A DNA stretch of 64,000 bases from Mortierella alpina (Eukaryota; Mortierellomycota; Mortierellomycetes; Mortierellales; Mortierellaceae): assembly GCA_029449245.1 (NCBI GenBank), contig JANATF010000003.1, positions 186,001 through 250,000 of the forward strand, read 5' to 3'. The position numbers and the translations under genes were made by a program. This document shows positions 34,967-46,770 of the stretch, piece after piece. Numbering within the stretch: position 1 is the stretch's first letter; each line of letters starts with the position of its first letter. A model generated the notes under the pieces. The model searched no databases. It saw only the letters and a program-made list of their open reading frames with translations, and had not been told where the DNA came from.

Positions 34967-35929
34967 ATGCCTGTAAGTGCGCGACCTTTGGTTAGAAACT
35001 CCAGTCTGTGCATCTAATCGTGGGCGTGCGCGTCGAGAGCGAATGCGATAGCCGGTGCATGCGCCTTTCGAGGTCTCGCTGCTGGAATGCAGTCTTCACA
35101 GCGAAATTACGCTTGCTTCAACCAACTCATAAAAGGATGGATTGCGCTGACCCAGGAACCGATCCTCCTTCCCTAATTCATCGACACGGTCTTCTAGGCA
35201 TACCATTCCGCATTCAACGAGGTGACAGACCTGCGTTCCGTGGGAGGCATGGCCCTCCTGCCCATCAAGACTCGTGTTCGTGGACCCGCCTCCATTGGTA
35301 TGTATCAAGGCTTGCCTGATAATCCAAATCGCGTAGCTATCCTTGTACTCACCCAAGTGTCGCCTTTTCTCTTTCTTGTTCTTTCCCCACCTTTGAAGCC
35401 GACCCCAACGCTGAGGATATCATCGACGAAGCCCTGAATTTGTTCCGCGCCAATGTTTTGTTCAGGAACTTTGAAATCAAAGGCGACGCCGACAGAGTCC
35501 TCATATATTTGATCCTCTTTATCTCAGAGTGTCTTGGAAAGCTTGCCAGGAACCCAAGCTTAAGGGAGGCAGAAAAGATCCTTAGCACACTGGCGGTCGG
35601 CAACTTTGCTATCCCTGGAGATGCCACCTTCCCACTGAATGCACTCTATGCCACGCCTAGCAACAAGATGGATGCAGGTAAGGGCATTCATGTTCACAGG
35701 CTCGTCGATCGCATTCATATTCAGATCCTGGTAAAAACAACAATATCCGAGTTATTTATCACTCCACATCTCCTTTGCGTTCATGCTTGTAGATCTGTTG
35801 CGCCAGTACTTGACTCAATTGCGCCAGGAAATGGCTGTGCGACTCCCCAACCGCATCTATGAGAATGACAAGCCTGGAAAGTGGTGGATGTGCTTCCAGA
35901 AGAGAAAGTTCATGAACAAGTCTCTGTAG
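34967..35929 (+). CDS. ARC18: Arp2/3 complex subunit 3 (ARPC3/ARC18), 4 exons, 173 aa
   Basis: Exons 34967-34972, 35198-35297, 35399-35677, 35793-35929. Exon 1 encodes only Met-Pro; the join gives '[20 protein letters not shown]', then '[12 protein letters not shown]', the p21-Arc N-terminus. '[20 protein letters not shown]', '[17 protein letters not shown]', '[16 protein letters not shown]' and the tail '[19 protein letters not shown]' complete the family pattern. Human ARPC3 is 178 aa. The subunit contacts Arp3 in the complex that nucleates branched actin at endocytic patches. It converges with the nucleoporin-like gene, the stops being 221 bp apart. Confidence 0.96.
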
Positions 35930-36150
35930 ACTTTCATACGATGATGGACCAACCGTCGAGTAGTTCACCAAACTGGGAAGCATACCCCTTGTCATAAAGA
36001 CAACTCTGAGGAGGGCGACAATAGCGCTAAGCAGCCTACGAGAGCAAATCAGTTTGCGTAAAGCGAGAGGCGGTATAACAATAAAGAACAGTTTTTTTAT
36101 ACAAGTAGATGGCCGCATATCGTACAGGACTTCAACATGAAGGACAGGGC

Positions 36151-38741
36151 TCATTGACTAACACGCCATCCATCCGTATCTGATTCTAAATACCATCGGC
36201 GTTCGTTGTCGTGATCTTCTGCCAGTGACTGGAACGATACATGCTTGTTGTCCGCAACAGGCTGCGACTCCCGGGTCTTGAAGGAGAGTTTGTGCGAGTT
36301 TAATTGTGTGGGGTCAGTCATTGAGCGCTGCAGTGGAGAATAACGTGGGCGGGTTGCCAATTGATGGCTGTCAAGAAGCCGCGCTGCCACACCATTCCGG
36401 TTCCTGAGCCCAGGTGCTTGAGAAGCTGCGCCGGTGTCCTCTTGGGGTGTTGATGGCGATGGAGACGATGAAGAAGACCTTGCCATTACTTCCGGCTCAT
36501 CAGCCAGGACAGTAAGGCGAGACAAAAGTGTTGGCTGTTTTGTAGCCAATTCCTCCGCTGCACGGTCCAGTCTGGAGTCGGCCCTTTGCACCGTATCAGG
36601 ACTAGGCCAGTTGAGGTTCAAGTGAGCGGAACTGGGATCAAGTCGGCTCTTTTTGCTTGGCGTCTTAGGTTGATGGTTGAAGTCCTCGTTCTTGGGCGTC
36701 TTTGGCTCATGTATCGATCTTACGGCGACACTGGTATATTTAGAGGAGTCTGAGCTGTCGACAGCGGACGAAATGCGACTACATGTGCAGAAAGTGCGTA
36801 AAGTCAGTTGTTTCATGATAATAGATATGCAGGGCTGGACTAGGGTTGGGCAAAGGGCTCAGTTTACAGCGCCTCCCTACCTGAAATATGGGCTTCCTGT
36901 CTTACGAAGCTGGACCTTGGAGGAGCTCAACTCCCGCAAGACGTTCTGCATAGACTGAGTTGCTTGACTGACAGGCGGAGCCCACTTTTTGGACGTGCTT
37001 GGTGTTCCTTGAGAAGGCGGTGGTGGAGGCGGTGGTGGGGGCGAATTGAGATGGGCTGGCGACGAATGAGCCCTGTGGAGGTCTACTTCACGCGCAGATA
37101 CCAATGACGCCACCTAACATCGACAAAACGCCACGAGTGAATGGATGTCAAAAATCGCTGTAGGGGTGCGGTAGACCTTGCAAGTGTCTGTTCGAGGGCG
37201 TTAATGATCTTACCAGCTGCTTGATTGCGGCAAGCTCTTGTCTCATTTCGTTGACCGTATCATTTTCAAGTGCGGGTGAAGATGTGCCTGTTGTTTGCCG
37301 CGTTCGGGAGTTTGGTGTTGCTATATCTGCAAACGATGACGGGACGGGCGACGGTTCACGCGACGTTACGAATGGGTTGTCTAGTGAGTCGGTAGTTGGT
37401 GCATCCAGGGCGGGGGTCACGCGGACTTCGCGCCTACGTTCTGAGGTCGATCTTGTATGGAATGCTGGTGATCCTGGGTATATTGCGGCAGGGGTGGAAA
37501 TCGCTGGTGGAAGTTCTGGTCGTGTTAGAATCTCGCCCAACAGGCTGTACCTCGCTGAAGGGGGTAGTTTTGGATGCATCTGCCTTCTATACTGCGCTTC
37601 ATGACGCTGCCGACTGTGGGGCCGATGGGTGTTGGTGTCCTGGCCAGAGATGAACATAGACCCTGCCAAGGAGACTAAGGAGGGTGTCGCACTGGATTCT
37701 CTGCTATGTCGAATCCTTCGGCCTCCGGTTGACAGAGAGTCGCTGAGATCCGACTCCACATCCTCCTGATGACGATCGCTCGAAGACTCCCAGTTGTCAA
37801 GGTCCTGCATTTCGACCTGATCGCGCTCGTGGTGTGTCGACGAGTAAAATGAACTGCGTTTCGCCGAGGAGGCTGGAGTCTTTTTTGAGGGTGGCTCTTC
37901 ATTCGCACTCGGGGCTGTCTGAAGAGAGGATCCTGATCCGGAATTTGTTCGCGAGCGTTTCGAGAGACTTGGCCCACTGCCAGACAAATGGTCTGCGACT
38001 GTGGTGAGCGAGGATGCTAGCTTCGTGTCGTACCGTACCGAGGGCGAAATATCGTTGACTTGAGATCGAATATCTACTCAAAAGGGTCACAGGTTATCAA
38101 GCCGATTCAGCATTGTCAGCGTAGTAGTCAAGCTGATGAAAGGGTGATTAGTACCTTGGTCGAGAAGTCTCCGTGTGAGTGCATAGCTTTTAAGCCTTGA
38201 GGTCGTCCCCTTCTGCTTAATCGATGGTCCATGTCCCAGCAGTGATTTCGGGGGCATTATATAGGGGAGGCTGGCAGACTGGGTGGAAGGCCCTGACTTC
38301 ATGATGGCCAGTTTTCGATCCTAGATACCAGTAAAAGTAAAAGTAAATATAGGTTGGAGGGCACAAAGCAACGCCTTCCCGCTTCCGCCGATGTTGGTAA
38401 GGTTTTCTTACCTCGGTTGTTGCCGTAATGACACGGGAATGTCCTCGGGAAGGGAGATGTTCCATCAGCTTGTCGATTTCCCGCACAGCTAGATCCTTTG
38501 CATCCCTGAAAAGATTCCATACTGAGCCCAGCAAAGACGTTTCTTCTACTAGAAAGGACGTTGCCGCAAAGGTGCCCGACGACTGGAGTGTGTTCTGAAT
38601 GGTATCTGAATCTTGAGTGAATGCAACCTCCAAGGGAGTTCGTGATACGCTTGACGACGCTCTGTTGCTGCACTGACTGCTACATCGGCTGCTGCACGCG
38701 CCGCTACTGCATTCGCTGCTGCAATAGCTCGTCCGCGACAT
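36151..38741 (-). CDS. Ser/Pro-rich basic protein, possible nuclear-basket nucleoporin, 5 exons, 738 aa
   Basis: Exons 38412-38741, 38155-38320, 37214-38073, 36881-37113, 36151-36778, all in phase. I do not recognise a catalytic domain. Residues 1-25 are Cys/Ser-rich; residues 60-105 hold a possible amphipathic helix ('SLLGSVWNLFRDAKDLAVRE', then 'IDKLMEHL'). The middle is disordered, with basic 'KRSRTNSGS' and 'PPSKKTPASSAKR' clusters that could serve as nuclear import signals. A short helix precedes exon 4's end ('EMRQELAAIKQL'). Then come nine Pro and the block 'MQNVLRELSSSKVQLRKTGSP', which resembles a motif I recall from fungal Nup60-type proteins. With a membrane-binding N-terminal helix this would fit a basket nucleoporin, but the evidence is thin and no FG repeats are obvious. 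Confidence 0.7.
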
Positions 38742-39256
38742 CAAGGAAGCGCGACGGAGGAATGTGGAAGAGTAGTCGCAGTGGAAGAGGAAGGTGGCAA
38801 TTGGACAGGTTCAGCGAGAAGATTCCAAGAAGCAGACAAAAAGGCCCAAAAAAAAAGTGCTTTGTGCCCTGTGCTGTGAGCCGCGTTTTGACTTTGGAAG
38901 TGAGAGAGTGGCAAAACTCAGGAGGGCCAGAGTTTTTCTGAGGGAGTGGCTTAGGCACGTCCCCAGCTCCTCCGAAGTCATGCAGCGATTCACCGCATCT
39001 CGCCCTTGCTTCCGCACTCTCACCGCTCCCATCCATCTGGCACCCAGGCACAGGCTCGAGTATGTCATCTGCGCGTATTGCATGGAATACCTCTGCACTG
39101 CATTCGAGTGAAGAGGGTCGTTGTACAAGCAGCGCCCGCTGCTCCTCCGTTTGCTTCAAAACTCCATTCGGACTTCGGATCATCACCTGCACCGGACAAA
39201 CATGTCTTACGGATCAAATTTCATTATGGACCCACCCTTGATAGAATCATAACATA
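38742..39256. promoter_or_regulatory. Divergent promoter region, nucleoporin-like gene / NDUFA8
   Basis: 515 bp between start codons on opposite strands, with no open frame of note. Inferred to hold both promoters. Confidence 0.4.
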
Positions 39257-39979
39257 ATGGCCACCTATCGCGAACCTTCCCTGCCTACAGGCACTTTCGT
39301 GGACCCTACTCCTGCGCCTGCTGAGGCTGCCCACCCAGAGGTCGGCACCACGTCGGCACCTCTCAAGTCGGCTGCGTTCTTTATCGGCTCATACTGCAAG
39401 GACTACAACGAGGACTTTATGCTGTGCAAGAATGAGAACAGCGATCCTGCTCACTGTCTCAAGGAGGGCCGCAAGGTTACGCGCTGCGCTATGGACTTGT
39501 AAGTCGTTTTTCTCGCGCCTCATTGGCACGCGGCGGCAATGATAGTGCGAGATGGACTGGAATAGCTTGGTCATCAAGGTCCATGTTTTCCCAGCTTGAT
39601 CGCTCCTTTTGATCGGGCCCATCTAACAAACCGTTACCGTAACTGCGTCGGCCTCTTGCGTTTTAGGATCACGAAGCTGAGAGAGAACTGCGAGAAGGAG
39701 TGGGAGGCCCACTACAAGTGTCTCGAGAAGCATAACCAGGAGTACTATGCATGCCGCAAGCCCGAGAGGACTTTGAACGAATGCGTTTTCTCCAAGCTCG
39801 TAAGAATCATCTTTTCAATCAATTATTTGTCGTTTATGCACACAATCACTTATTGAAAAACCTCGATACTGATTTTTCTCCCTCCTTTCATCTCTTCATC
39901 GCGACAGAAATTGGAGAAGGTCATCCCTGGCGCATCAAACACCCCCATTCACCTTCGCGAGAACACGATATACAACTAG
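39257..39979 (+). CDS. NDUFA8: Complex I accessory subunit NDUFA8 (PGIV), 3 exons, 148 aa
   Basis: Exons 39257-39498, 39667-39799, 39908-39979. Four CX9C motifs are exact: 'CKDYNEDFMLC', 'CLKEGRKVTRC', 'CEKEWEAHYKC' and 'CRKPERTLNEC', forming two CHCH hairpins. 'MATYREPSLPTGTFVDPTP' and the tail 'IPGASNTPIHLRENTIYN' fit the NDUFA8/NUPM subunit, about 170-190 aa in animals and fungi. It is imported by the Mia40 disulphide relay and sits on the intermembrane-space side of the membrane arm of NADH:ubiquinone oxidoreductase. It shows that this organism keeps a proton-pumping complex I. It converges with the DPH6-like gene, with only 167 bp between stops. Confidence 0.93.
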
Positions 39980-40146
39980 AAAAGCGAGACAGGATGGCGT
40001 TCGAAAGCACACAGATACCGGGATCGCTAGCACAGGCACAGGCACGGACACAGGCGCAACGCGCACAATAAAACACAATTTAGATAATTTCTCATTGTCT
40101 GCAAAATATAAGATGTGTGCCTTTGAGCAGAACCGACAGGTCAAGG

Positions 40147-40964
40147 CTATTCATCACGAATTAACCGAACATTTTCGACTTCCAAGTACATGTACTCGCC
40201 GTCCACTATTTGACGGCCTTCGTAATCAATACGGAATCCGTTGTATAGCCCAGGCACAGTGAGGACCATGGTGTGAAACTCTCCATGTTCACCACCCATG
40301 TCCACGTCTTGTTCCCTTGGCTCCAGCATGTCCTTCATAAACTCCCGGGTCAACTTGGAGCCCACAAACTTTCGTGCCAAGTCTTCGTCCCCTCCTAGCT
40401 TCTTGATCGAGGCACATGTGATGAGGAGCTCGAATCCACGATCGAAAAGATCCCCGAGGAGCTTACGGCGGTCAATTCCCCAAATCGGGCAGGAGAGTTC
40501 AATGATATCCTGCGTAGCCCTGGCCATAAAGTTGTCGCAGACGTTCAGAATGTCGCCTAGATATAAAAGACAGAATGAATTTCTTTCTGGTTCTCGAGCA
40601 TTGTGCAACATCGATCATCAGGCAGAGATACGATAGGAAAGGCTCGACTTGGGGTCCGATGTTTTTTCTTTTTACCAGTGACAAGGAGATCGAGGTTGTG
40701 AGCCTGCTTGACCTCTGATATCTTCTCGCGGTAGCACTCTAGATGAGTCTTGCCCTCCTCACCGATTTCGACGAGAATATGGGGGATGCCCAGGGCTTTG
40801 GCCTGAAGCTTGATTACCTCGAGCGAGTGAGCTTTGAACGACTTGAAGTTCTTGGGGCCAAAGGTAACCAGGAGGACAACGTCGTGGGTGGCCATCGTCA
40901 GACTCAGGGCCATGGTACAGTCCTTGCCACCGGTGAACGAGACAGCAGCTCGCTTGGAGGTCAT
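40147..40964 (-). CDS. DPH6-like ATP pyrophosphatase (diphthine-ammonia ligase domain), 2 exons, 232 aa
   Basis: Exons 40676-40964 and 40147-40556. The PP-loop 'SFTGGKDCTMAL' lies at residues 9-20, followed by the MJ0570/DUF71 blocks 'LLVTFGP', 'WGIDRRKLLGDLFDRGFE', 'CASIKKLGGDEDLARKFVG' and 'GGEHGEFHTMVL', in the order of the family. Dph6 makes the last step of diphthamide on elongation factor 2, using ATP and ammonium. Yeast Dph6 carries two extra YjgF-like domains (685 aa); this protein is the bare catalytic domain, as in archaea. Whether it is the diphthamide enzyme or a paralogue cannot be decided here. The usual Ser after GGKD is Cys. A 36-nt G run lies 12 bp before its start codon. Confidence 0.88.
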
Positions 40965-40975
40965 TGCTTTTCGAT

Positions 40976-41011
<36 letters not shown>
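40976..41011. repeat. Homopolymer of 36 G
   Basis: Unbroken G run on the plus strand, a C run in the leader of the DPH6-like gene. It is the longest homopolymer in the window. Length may be unreliable because such runs are error-prone in sequencing. Confidence 0.95.
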
Positions 41012-41012
<1 letters not shown>

Positions 41013-41387
41013 GGAGATGGAGTTCCGAGATTAGGAGGAAACAGAGCAAGGTTTGCTGATACTGCACTACTTTAAAGTTCCTTCAAGCACAACAGCAAAA
41101 GAAAGAAATATCGAATCTTCATAGAAACGCGTTCGGACACGAAGCTGTTCAAGAGGGGGAAGATCGATATCGCGCAGTTACTGGAGATGAAAGTGAGGGC
41201 TTGGTGCGGTGAGTCCAGGGCCAGAGCAAGGGCTGGAGCAGAGGAAAAAAGTACGGCGCATCCCATGTCTTGGGCGACAGAGCGGCAAGACGTGGGATGT
41301 CCACAGTCACGTAAACGCAAACCTGTATGTTCTCCTCCACTTCGTCCACCTTCTCCATCTCAATTCTCTGACACGCTTCGAACTCAC

Positions 41388-41448
41388 CAGCACAAGCAGT
41401 ACAGGCAGCACAAGCAGTACAAGCAGCACAAGCAGCACAAGCAGCACT
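41388..41448. repeat. ACAAGCAGC/T minisatellite in VPS36 leader
   Basis: Six to seven tandem units of about 9-15 bp (cacaagcagtacaag-type), ending 78 bp before the VPS36 start codon. Confidence 0.85.
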
Positions 41449-41525
41449 CAAAGAGCCGACTCTCGCGTGTTTTAGCCTCGACTGAAAAAGAAAGAGGCGT
41501 GTGTTTCAACGACATTGTGCATTTC

Positions 41526-43958
41526 ATGGACCGCTGGGACCCCATCAACCTCACCTCAGCATTCCGCCCAGTCCTTGAGCCACAGGAGACAATCCAGACC
41601 ACACAGGACAATGTCGGACTATACGATGGGTAAAACTAGAGCCACTCTTTCTCCGAGGTGAAAGCAAAGCACAATGACTTACAGCATGGGCATCTAACGC
41701 AACGGCTTCTGTTACAGACGACTGAAAGCAGAGGATTACCCCAATGGAACTGTGTACCTGACAAGCTATCGGATCCTGTATATCGACTCAAAGGACCCTG
41801 TGAGAAAGTCCATTGGATTGCCGCTTCGTCTGATCCATGGCATTCAGCACTATGTAAGGTAGAAGAAGGTAGAGGTGGTGATAGAGCCTTGTTGTCACTT
41901 CCGCTGACGATCTCATTTGCCTTGGCCTTTTCTAGGGCGGATTCATGTCATCATCGCCCAAGATCACTTTGGACCTATACCCTCGTTCCACCAACAGCGA
42001 TCCTCAGTCCTCATCCGATCTAATATCTCTCACCGGCACCACCTCTGGACTGGGCCCGTCTATAGCAGCCCTTTCACTAAAGAGTGAGCCGTCCTGGGTG
42101 TGCGCAATTTGCTACCATAGCAACCAGGGCAGCGTCGTAAAGTGTGCTGTATGTGGCGTCAGGAAACCCCAAGGGACACTGGAGACTCCGACAACTCCCG
42201 CCGCTGACCCTTTCCTACGGAGCGAGCCAGAGTGGATAAACAACCTTGACAATAGCAGGCAAGGAGTCTCAGTCATGCACCAACGGCATGACCCGTCAGG
42301 CAACGCCAACAACACGTCTTCTACCTCTACTGGATCGGATCAAGCTGGCATTGCTTGTCCTGCCTGCACGTTCCATAACGATCCTTTCATGATCCAGTGT
42401 GAGATTTGTGGTACTGAACTCCAAGACGCGGATTCGGTCGCATTCATGCTGGATCGGCAGCAACAACATCAACGTTCGATCAGACAGTTGCCTTCAACAA
42501 TCGACAGATCTTCCTCACCTTCGCCCTCACCCTCGCCCTCATCTTCGCCGGCTCATAATAGCCCGAGTCGTCCATCCTACACCAGTACGACTAAATCCTC
42601 TGGAGGCAGCAAATATATGCCCAATCTCCCGAATTTTTATAATCTTACCTCATCCAATAGTGGATCTTCAAAGGCTGCGGCAGAGGACGCTAATAGCGTT
42701 AAGCTGTCATTCAGATCCGGAGGAAATAGCAACTTTCATTCGCAGCTCAAGGCAGCTATGGCATCCAAGGCATGGGAGGTAATGGCCAACAGTGTACTTT
42801 TCGTCTTTTCCCCCTACACTTTCCATGGATCACGACTGATCACACGCGTTATTCTCGCCATAATTAGGCCAAATCGAAACCGCGCCCTGCATTGTCTACC
42901 AGGAATTCATCCGCTACGCAGCCGCTAGAAACGGGACCAGCGCCTACTACACACCTGAAGGTTGGCGGTATCAGTAAGTGAATCAATACACGTGGCATGG
43001 GCTCATCTCTTTGTCGCTTCGTACTCCAGGGGATGAAAGCTGGATCGTTGATCTCCTATTTTCGTCGTCTGTTATCAAGGTGGTATCATGCGGAATGCAG
43101 AGACCAATAGAAAAGCGACGGACGAAACTCTATCAGAGGCTTTCCAGGATCTACAAGGGTTGATGGACAAGGCGGCCGAGATGGTGGCCTTGGCAGAGAC
43201 GATCTCCAATCGTCTTGCGAAATCAGATACCATGAACAATGAGGAGACGGCCACATTCAAGACGTACCTGTTGAGCATGGGAATTGCTGCTCCTGTGACA
43301 AAGTAAGGTTTCATTGACACACCTTTGGAGAAAAAACAACAATGGAAGATCATGCATGGGTATCGGATTTCAACACGCAACGCTGACTTGAAATTGTACA
43401 ATAGGGATACAGCTGGAGCTGTGTTTCATAAAGAGCTCGCTCGGGAGCTGTTCGAATTCATCTTGCCCATTGTCGAGCGCGAGGGTGGAACCATGAGCTT
43501 GATGGACATTTATTGTGTCTTCAATCGTGCACGAGGAGTTGGTAAATGGCCATATGAACTTTGCTGTTTTTATCCGCTGGTTCTGGATGAAAAATTGATC
43601 GCCCTGACGACCGCTGACATCACTCTTTTTTTCGATTCCCGTTCTTCACTTCCTCCTTCCTAACCCCTTATTAGAACTCATCTCTCCAAAAGATCTGCAC
43701 ACGGCATGCCAAATGTTTCCAGAGCTGAATCTGCCGTTACGATTGCGAAAGTTTGATAGTGGACTGTTGGTGATCCAGACCATGGCTCGATACAGTGATG
43801 ACGAGGTTTCAGCCACGATTGCTGAACGCATTCGGCAACTCCCGCCAGGTGCAGGACTCACGGCTGTAGAGTTGGCTAGTGCCATTCAGATCAGTGTTGC
43901 TTTGGCTCAGGATCAGCTTTTGGTAAGGCAGAACAGTGGAGTGGTCACTGTCTTATGA
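41526..43958 (+). CDS. VPS36: ESCRT-II subunit VPS36, 7 exons, 610 aa
   Basis: Exons 41526-41629, 41718-41853, 41936-42778, 42868-42973, 43080-43302, 43405-43541, 43675-43958; all joins in phase. An N-terminal split PH/GLUE domain ('NGTVYLTSYRILYIDSKDP', then 'GGFMSSSPKITLDLY') is followed by two NZF-type Zn ribbons as in yeast, 'WVCAICYHSNQG' with 'CAVCG' (about 133) and 'CPACTFHNDPFMIQCEICG' (about 219), then a Ser-rich linker and the EAP30 winged-helix part ('GIMRNAETN', 'LARELFEFILPIVEREGG', 'GLLVIQTMARYSDDE'). GLUE binds PI3P and ubiquitin; VPS36 with VPS22 and VPS25 sorts ubiquitylated membrane proteins into multivesicular bodies. Yeast Vps36 is 566 aa. Confidence 0.95.
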
Positions 43959-44237
43959 TTCTTTGTATCAGTGCATTAACAGCGTCCTCTGTACCTTTTC
44001 CTTCCGTGATTCTTAGACGGCGGAGGCGCGTGGCTTGATATGTAGAGACGAGTCAGTCGAGGGGTTACGATTCTTTGACAACCTGTTCGCAAAGTGGGAG
44101 ATTTGAACTGGGGTATTTTTGACCCCCCCACCCCCTCCCCCAATTGTTTAGACAAATGATACCAAGGCGCCATAAAAAGATAAAAAACAGTTGTTCTGCA
44201 ATGCCGTTATTTTTTATTTCTTGAAAATGTGATTCGT
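43959..44237. other. Convergent intergenic region, VPS36 / UBP3
   Basis: 279 bp between two stop codons on opposite strands, with a C-rich stretch at 44123-44138. Holds both 3' ends; nothing else is visible. Confidence 0.4.
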
Positions 44238-46770
44238 CTACTTTTTGGGAGTTGTCCATGCTGTTGAGGGTGATTTCGATTGGGTGGAGGTAGGTGTGGT
44301 AGATCCAGATGAGGAAGCCGAGTTCTTTTGGTCGGTGCGGATATAAAAAAGAACATAGGCAACCCCGTCGCTCGACTTGCTGGCTGCTATTGATGATGCT
44401 GACAGTGCTGCTGCAAGGGCGGCTGAATCTGAAAGGACCTCGCCAGGCATCATGCCTCCATTATGGATGTGGTTCGTGTGGTTGTATCCATTGACGTCCT
44501 TGGTTCCGTCAAGGTCCACTGTCACATCTGCTTCACTGATAGTAGTAATGTTGGTGTCGTCAATATGAAGCCATTCCGAGTTCTGTCGCAAGACATCACA
44601 CGTATAGTGTCCACCTGCAGCGGTCCGTCCATGGTGATAGACAACGCCAAACAGTTTGTAGGGGATAGAGCTGGAGGGACGACGCGAAGGCGAAATAAGT
44701 TCTAAATCATCAATAGCATACAAGATGTCAGTGTGAGCCATGATAGTGTAGACCTCCAAGAGTTCAAGTAAAGCATTAACAGATACTTCATATTACCTGG
44801 CTGAAGGTTCAATACGGTCGTGTACCCAACCTCCTTGTGCAACTTTTGCGTCCCGCCGTCCTTGTAGATGAACCGTTTGAGATGAAGCACCAGGACTGGC
44901 GGAACATGCTCGATAAAAATCTTCTTTGTGGCCTCCACAGTAATACCGCCCTTCTCAGAGCTCGTGAATCCATCAAGCACTTCAGGGATCGTCGAGTTCA
45001 GCAACGCATCTTCGATCGTCACCACATTATCGGGCGTTAGATCCAGCTGCAGCGATTGGAAGGGCTCCAAGGTGACAGAATCCTTTTGCGAGGGGATGCG
45101 AAGAATGGATCGGAGCTGTCCTGAGAAGATGGTCGAGATGGGCGTCTCTGAGAATTGAGTCGATCGGGTATGGGATGCCTTGTTCTTGGGTCCTGTGACC
45201 TCCATCCATTCATCTTCACTAACGCCACTTTCACTGTCATCGTGCTCCAAGATGCCATTGCTTGCTGATCCTGGCGGCTTCTCCTTCATGGCCGCGAAAA
45301 ACTCTTCGTGGAGGCCGTCCAGCAAAAATCCCATGAATTCTTGGCAGTCCTCCTGACGACCCCTCATAGAGTCGAACCTCTTGAGTCCCCGCACTGCGTC
45401 ATAAACATACTCTGGAACAAAGGGTGGTCCGTAGTCAGGCTGATTCTTCCTTGAAACATGGAACTCATTCAAGAACATGATCCTGTATCGCCATTTGAGT
45501 TGGACAATCGCATTAGGTCAACGTATTTTCTCAAAGATGTTGCAACAACATATCCACCATACATCATGCGTTCATGGCAGGGCATGGCTACTTACAAAGA
45601 GTCGACCAAGGGAGTAGAGCTCTTAAAGCTATGCACAACATACTTCCCAATCTGCATTAACAGATTGTAGAATGGTGGACAGTGCAAAAGGGGTTGAAGG
45701 ATCTAAAGCGCGAAAAAACGGAAATATACCACTTTGAGATGAGTGATCACGGTTGCGAACAGCTCGTCGGTTGTATGTCCTTTGGCACGTTGTCCGGAAT
45801 ATACGCACGTACCGCATTCATAAAGCACATGTTTCCATTGTTGACAAGTCCTCTGGGTTGAATGAGAGCAGAGGTGTAGGTGGGCTTGTATTTGTGGAGG
45901 ACGTCGGCAATTCCATCAAACTTGGCCCCATTCGAAGACTTGTTATCCACTGACTTTTGCCCAGCAGCACCGTTTGCCACCGGAAGTTCGGTTGATACTG
46001 AATCCTTGGGTCGAACAAGTTCCGCCCAGCTCTTTGGTTTGGCTGGGGCAGCAGGTGTTGAAGGCTGTGCAGCCACGGTCGCTGATGCGTCCGTTGGCTG
46101 TCCATTGGCTGCCTCTGCAGCAATAGGTCCAGATCCGTTGACGAGATGTGTGGCACCAGCAGCTGGGACTAAGGGGTATTCCAAGGGTGCTTTGACTGCG
46201 CCATCCTGCCGTTGCGCATCTCCTGACAAAAAGGAGTGCTTTGATGGAAATCCAGCTGTTGTCGGTAACAAAGTAAATAAAACACATGAATATGTAATAA
46301 AAGTCCGTTAGCGGCAGGTTGAGCAACGAACGCCTTGGTACAATGACTCAGAAACATGATTCCTGGCTCACCTTTGGGTCGTCTTCCAATGGACCAAATC
46401 ACCTGCAGATCCATCAGATCAAGTAAAGAACGAATGTTAGTCATCAGAAACACTATCCTGCGAACGTAGCCATAGCCATGGCTCCACCAGCTCCAATGAG
46501 AATTGCGGATCCAGCTCCTCTGTGTAATGTCGCGCTTCCTGTCATTCCCTCCACTGCAGTCGCACATACCGCATCAACATCATTCTTTTTGACGACACTT
46601 CTAATATCGTCCCTGGTTAGTTGTCCGAAAGCCGGCCCGTGCTGTGGGTCGTAGGTCTGTAGAGGATCAACAAGAATTGGCTGGTTAGATCGCGCCTAGG
46701 TGCATCATTTCGAAGAATCATCAAGAGCTCGGTCGCTCCCACGAATACGTACTTTGGCCAGGCTTTTCAT
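44238..46770 (-). CDS. UBP3: Ubiquitin-specific protease, USP10/Ubp3 type, 7 exons, 611 aa
   Basis: Exons 46753-46770, 46570-46656, 46372-46402, 45813-46255, 45596-45702, 44797-45482, 44238-44701; phases agree. Exon 1 is 18 nt (MKSLAK). A Pro/Ala-rich N-terminal region ends in 'KPKSWAELVRPKD', a motif typical of USP10. The USP fold follows: Cys box 'GLVNNGNMCFMNAILQPLL' (Cys189), 'RGRQEDCQEFMGFLLDGLHE', 'VLVLHLKRFIYKD' and His box 'TAAGGHYTCDVLR' (His489), with 'WLHIDD' supplying the Asp. All three catalytic residues are present. Yeast Ubp3 with Bre5 acts in ribophagy, ER-Golgi traffic and Pol II stability. The tail is Ser/Thr-rich. Symbol follows the yeast orthologue. Confidence 0.92.

Larger units (their letters stand above)
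40965..41525. promoter_or_regulatory. Divergent promoter region, DPH6-like gene / VPS36
   Basis: 561 bp. Contains the G run next to the DPH6-like start and a minisatellite in the VPS36 leader. The VPS36 frame is open further upstream to 41187 but that extension encodes the minisatellite and lacks homology. Confidence 0.45.
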
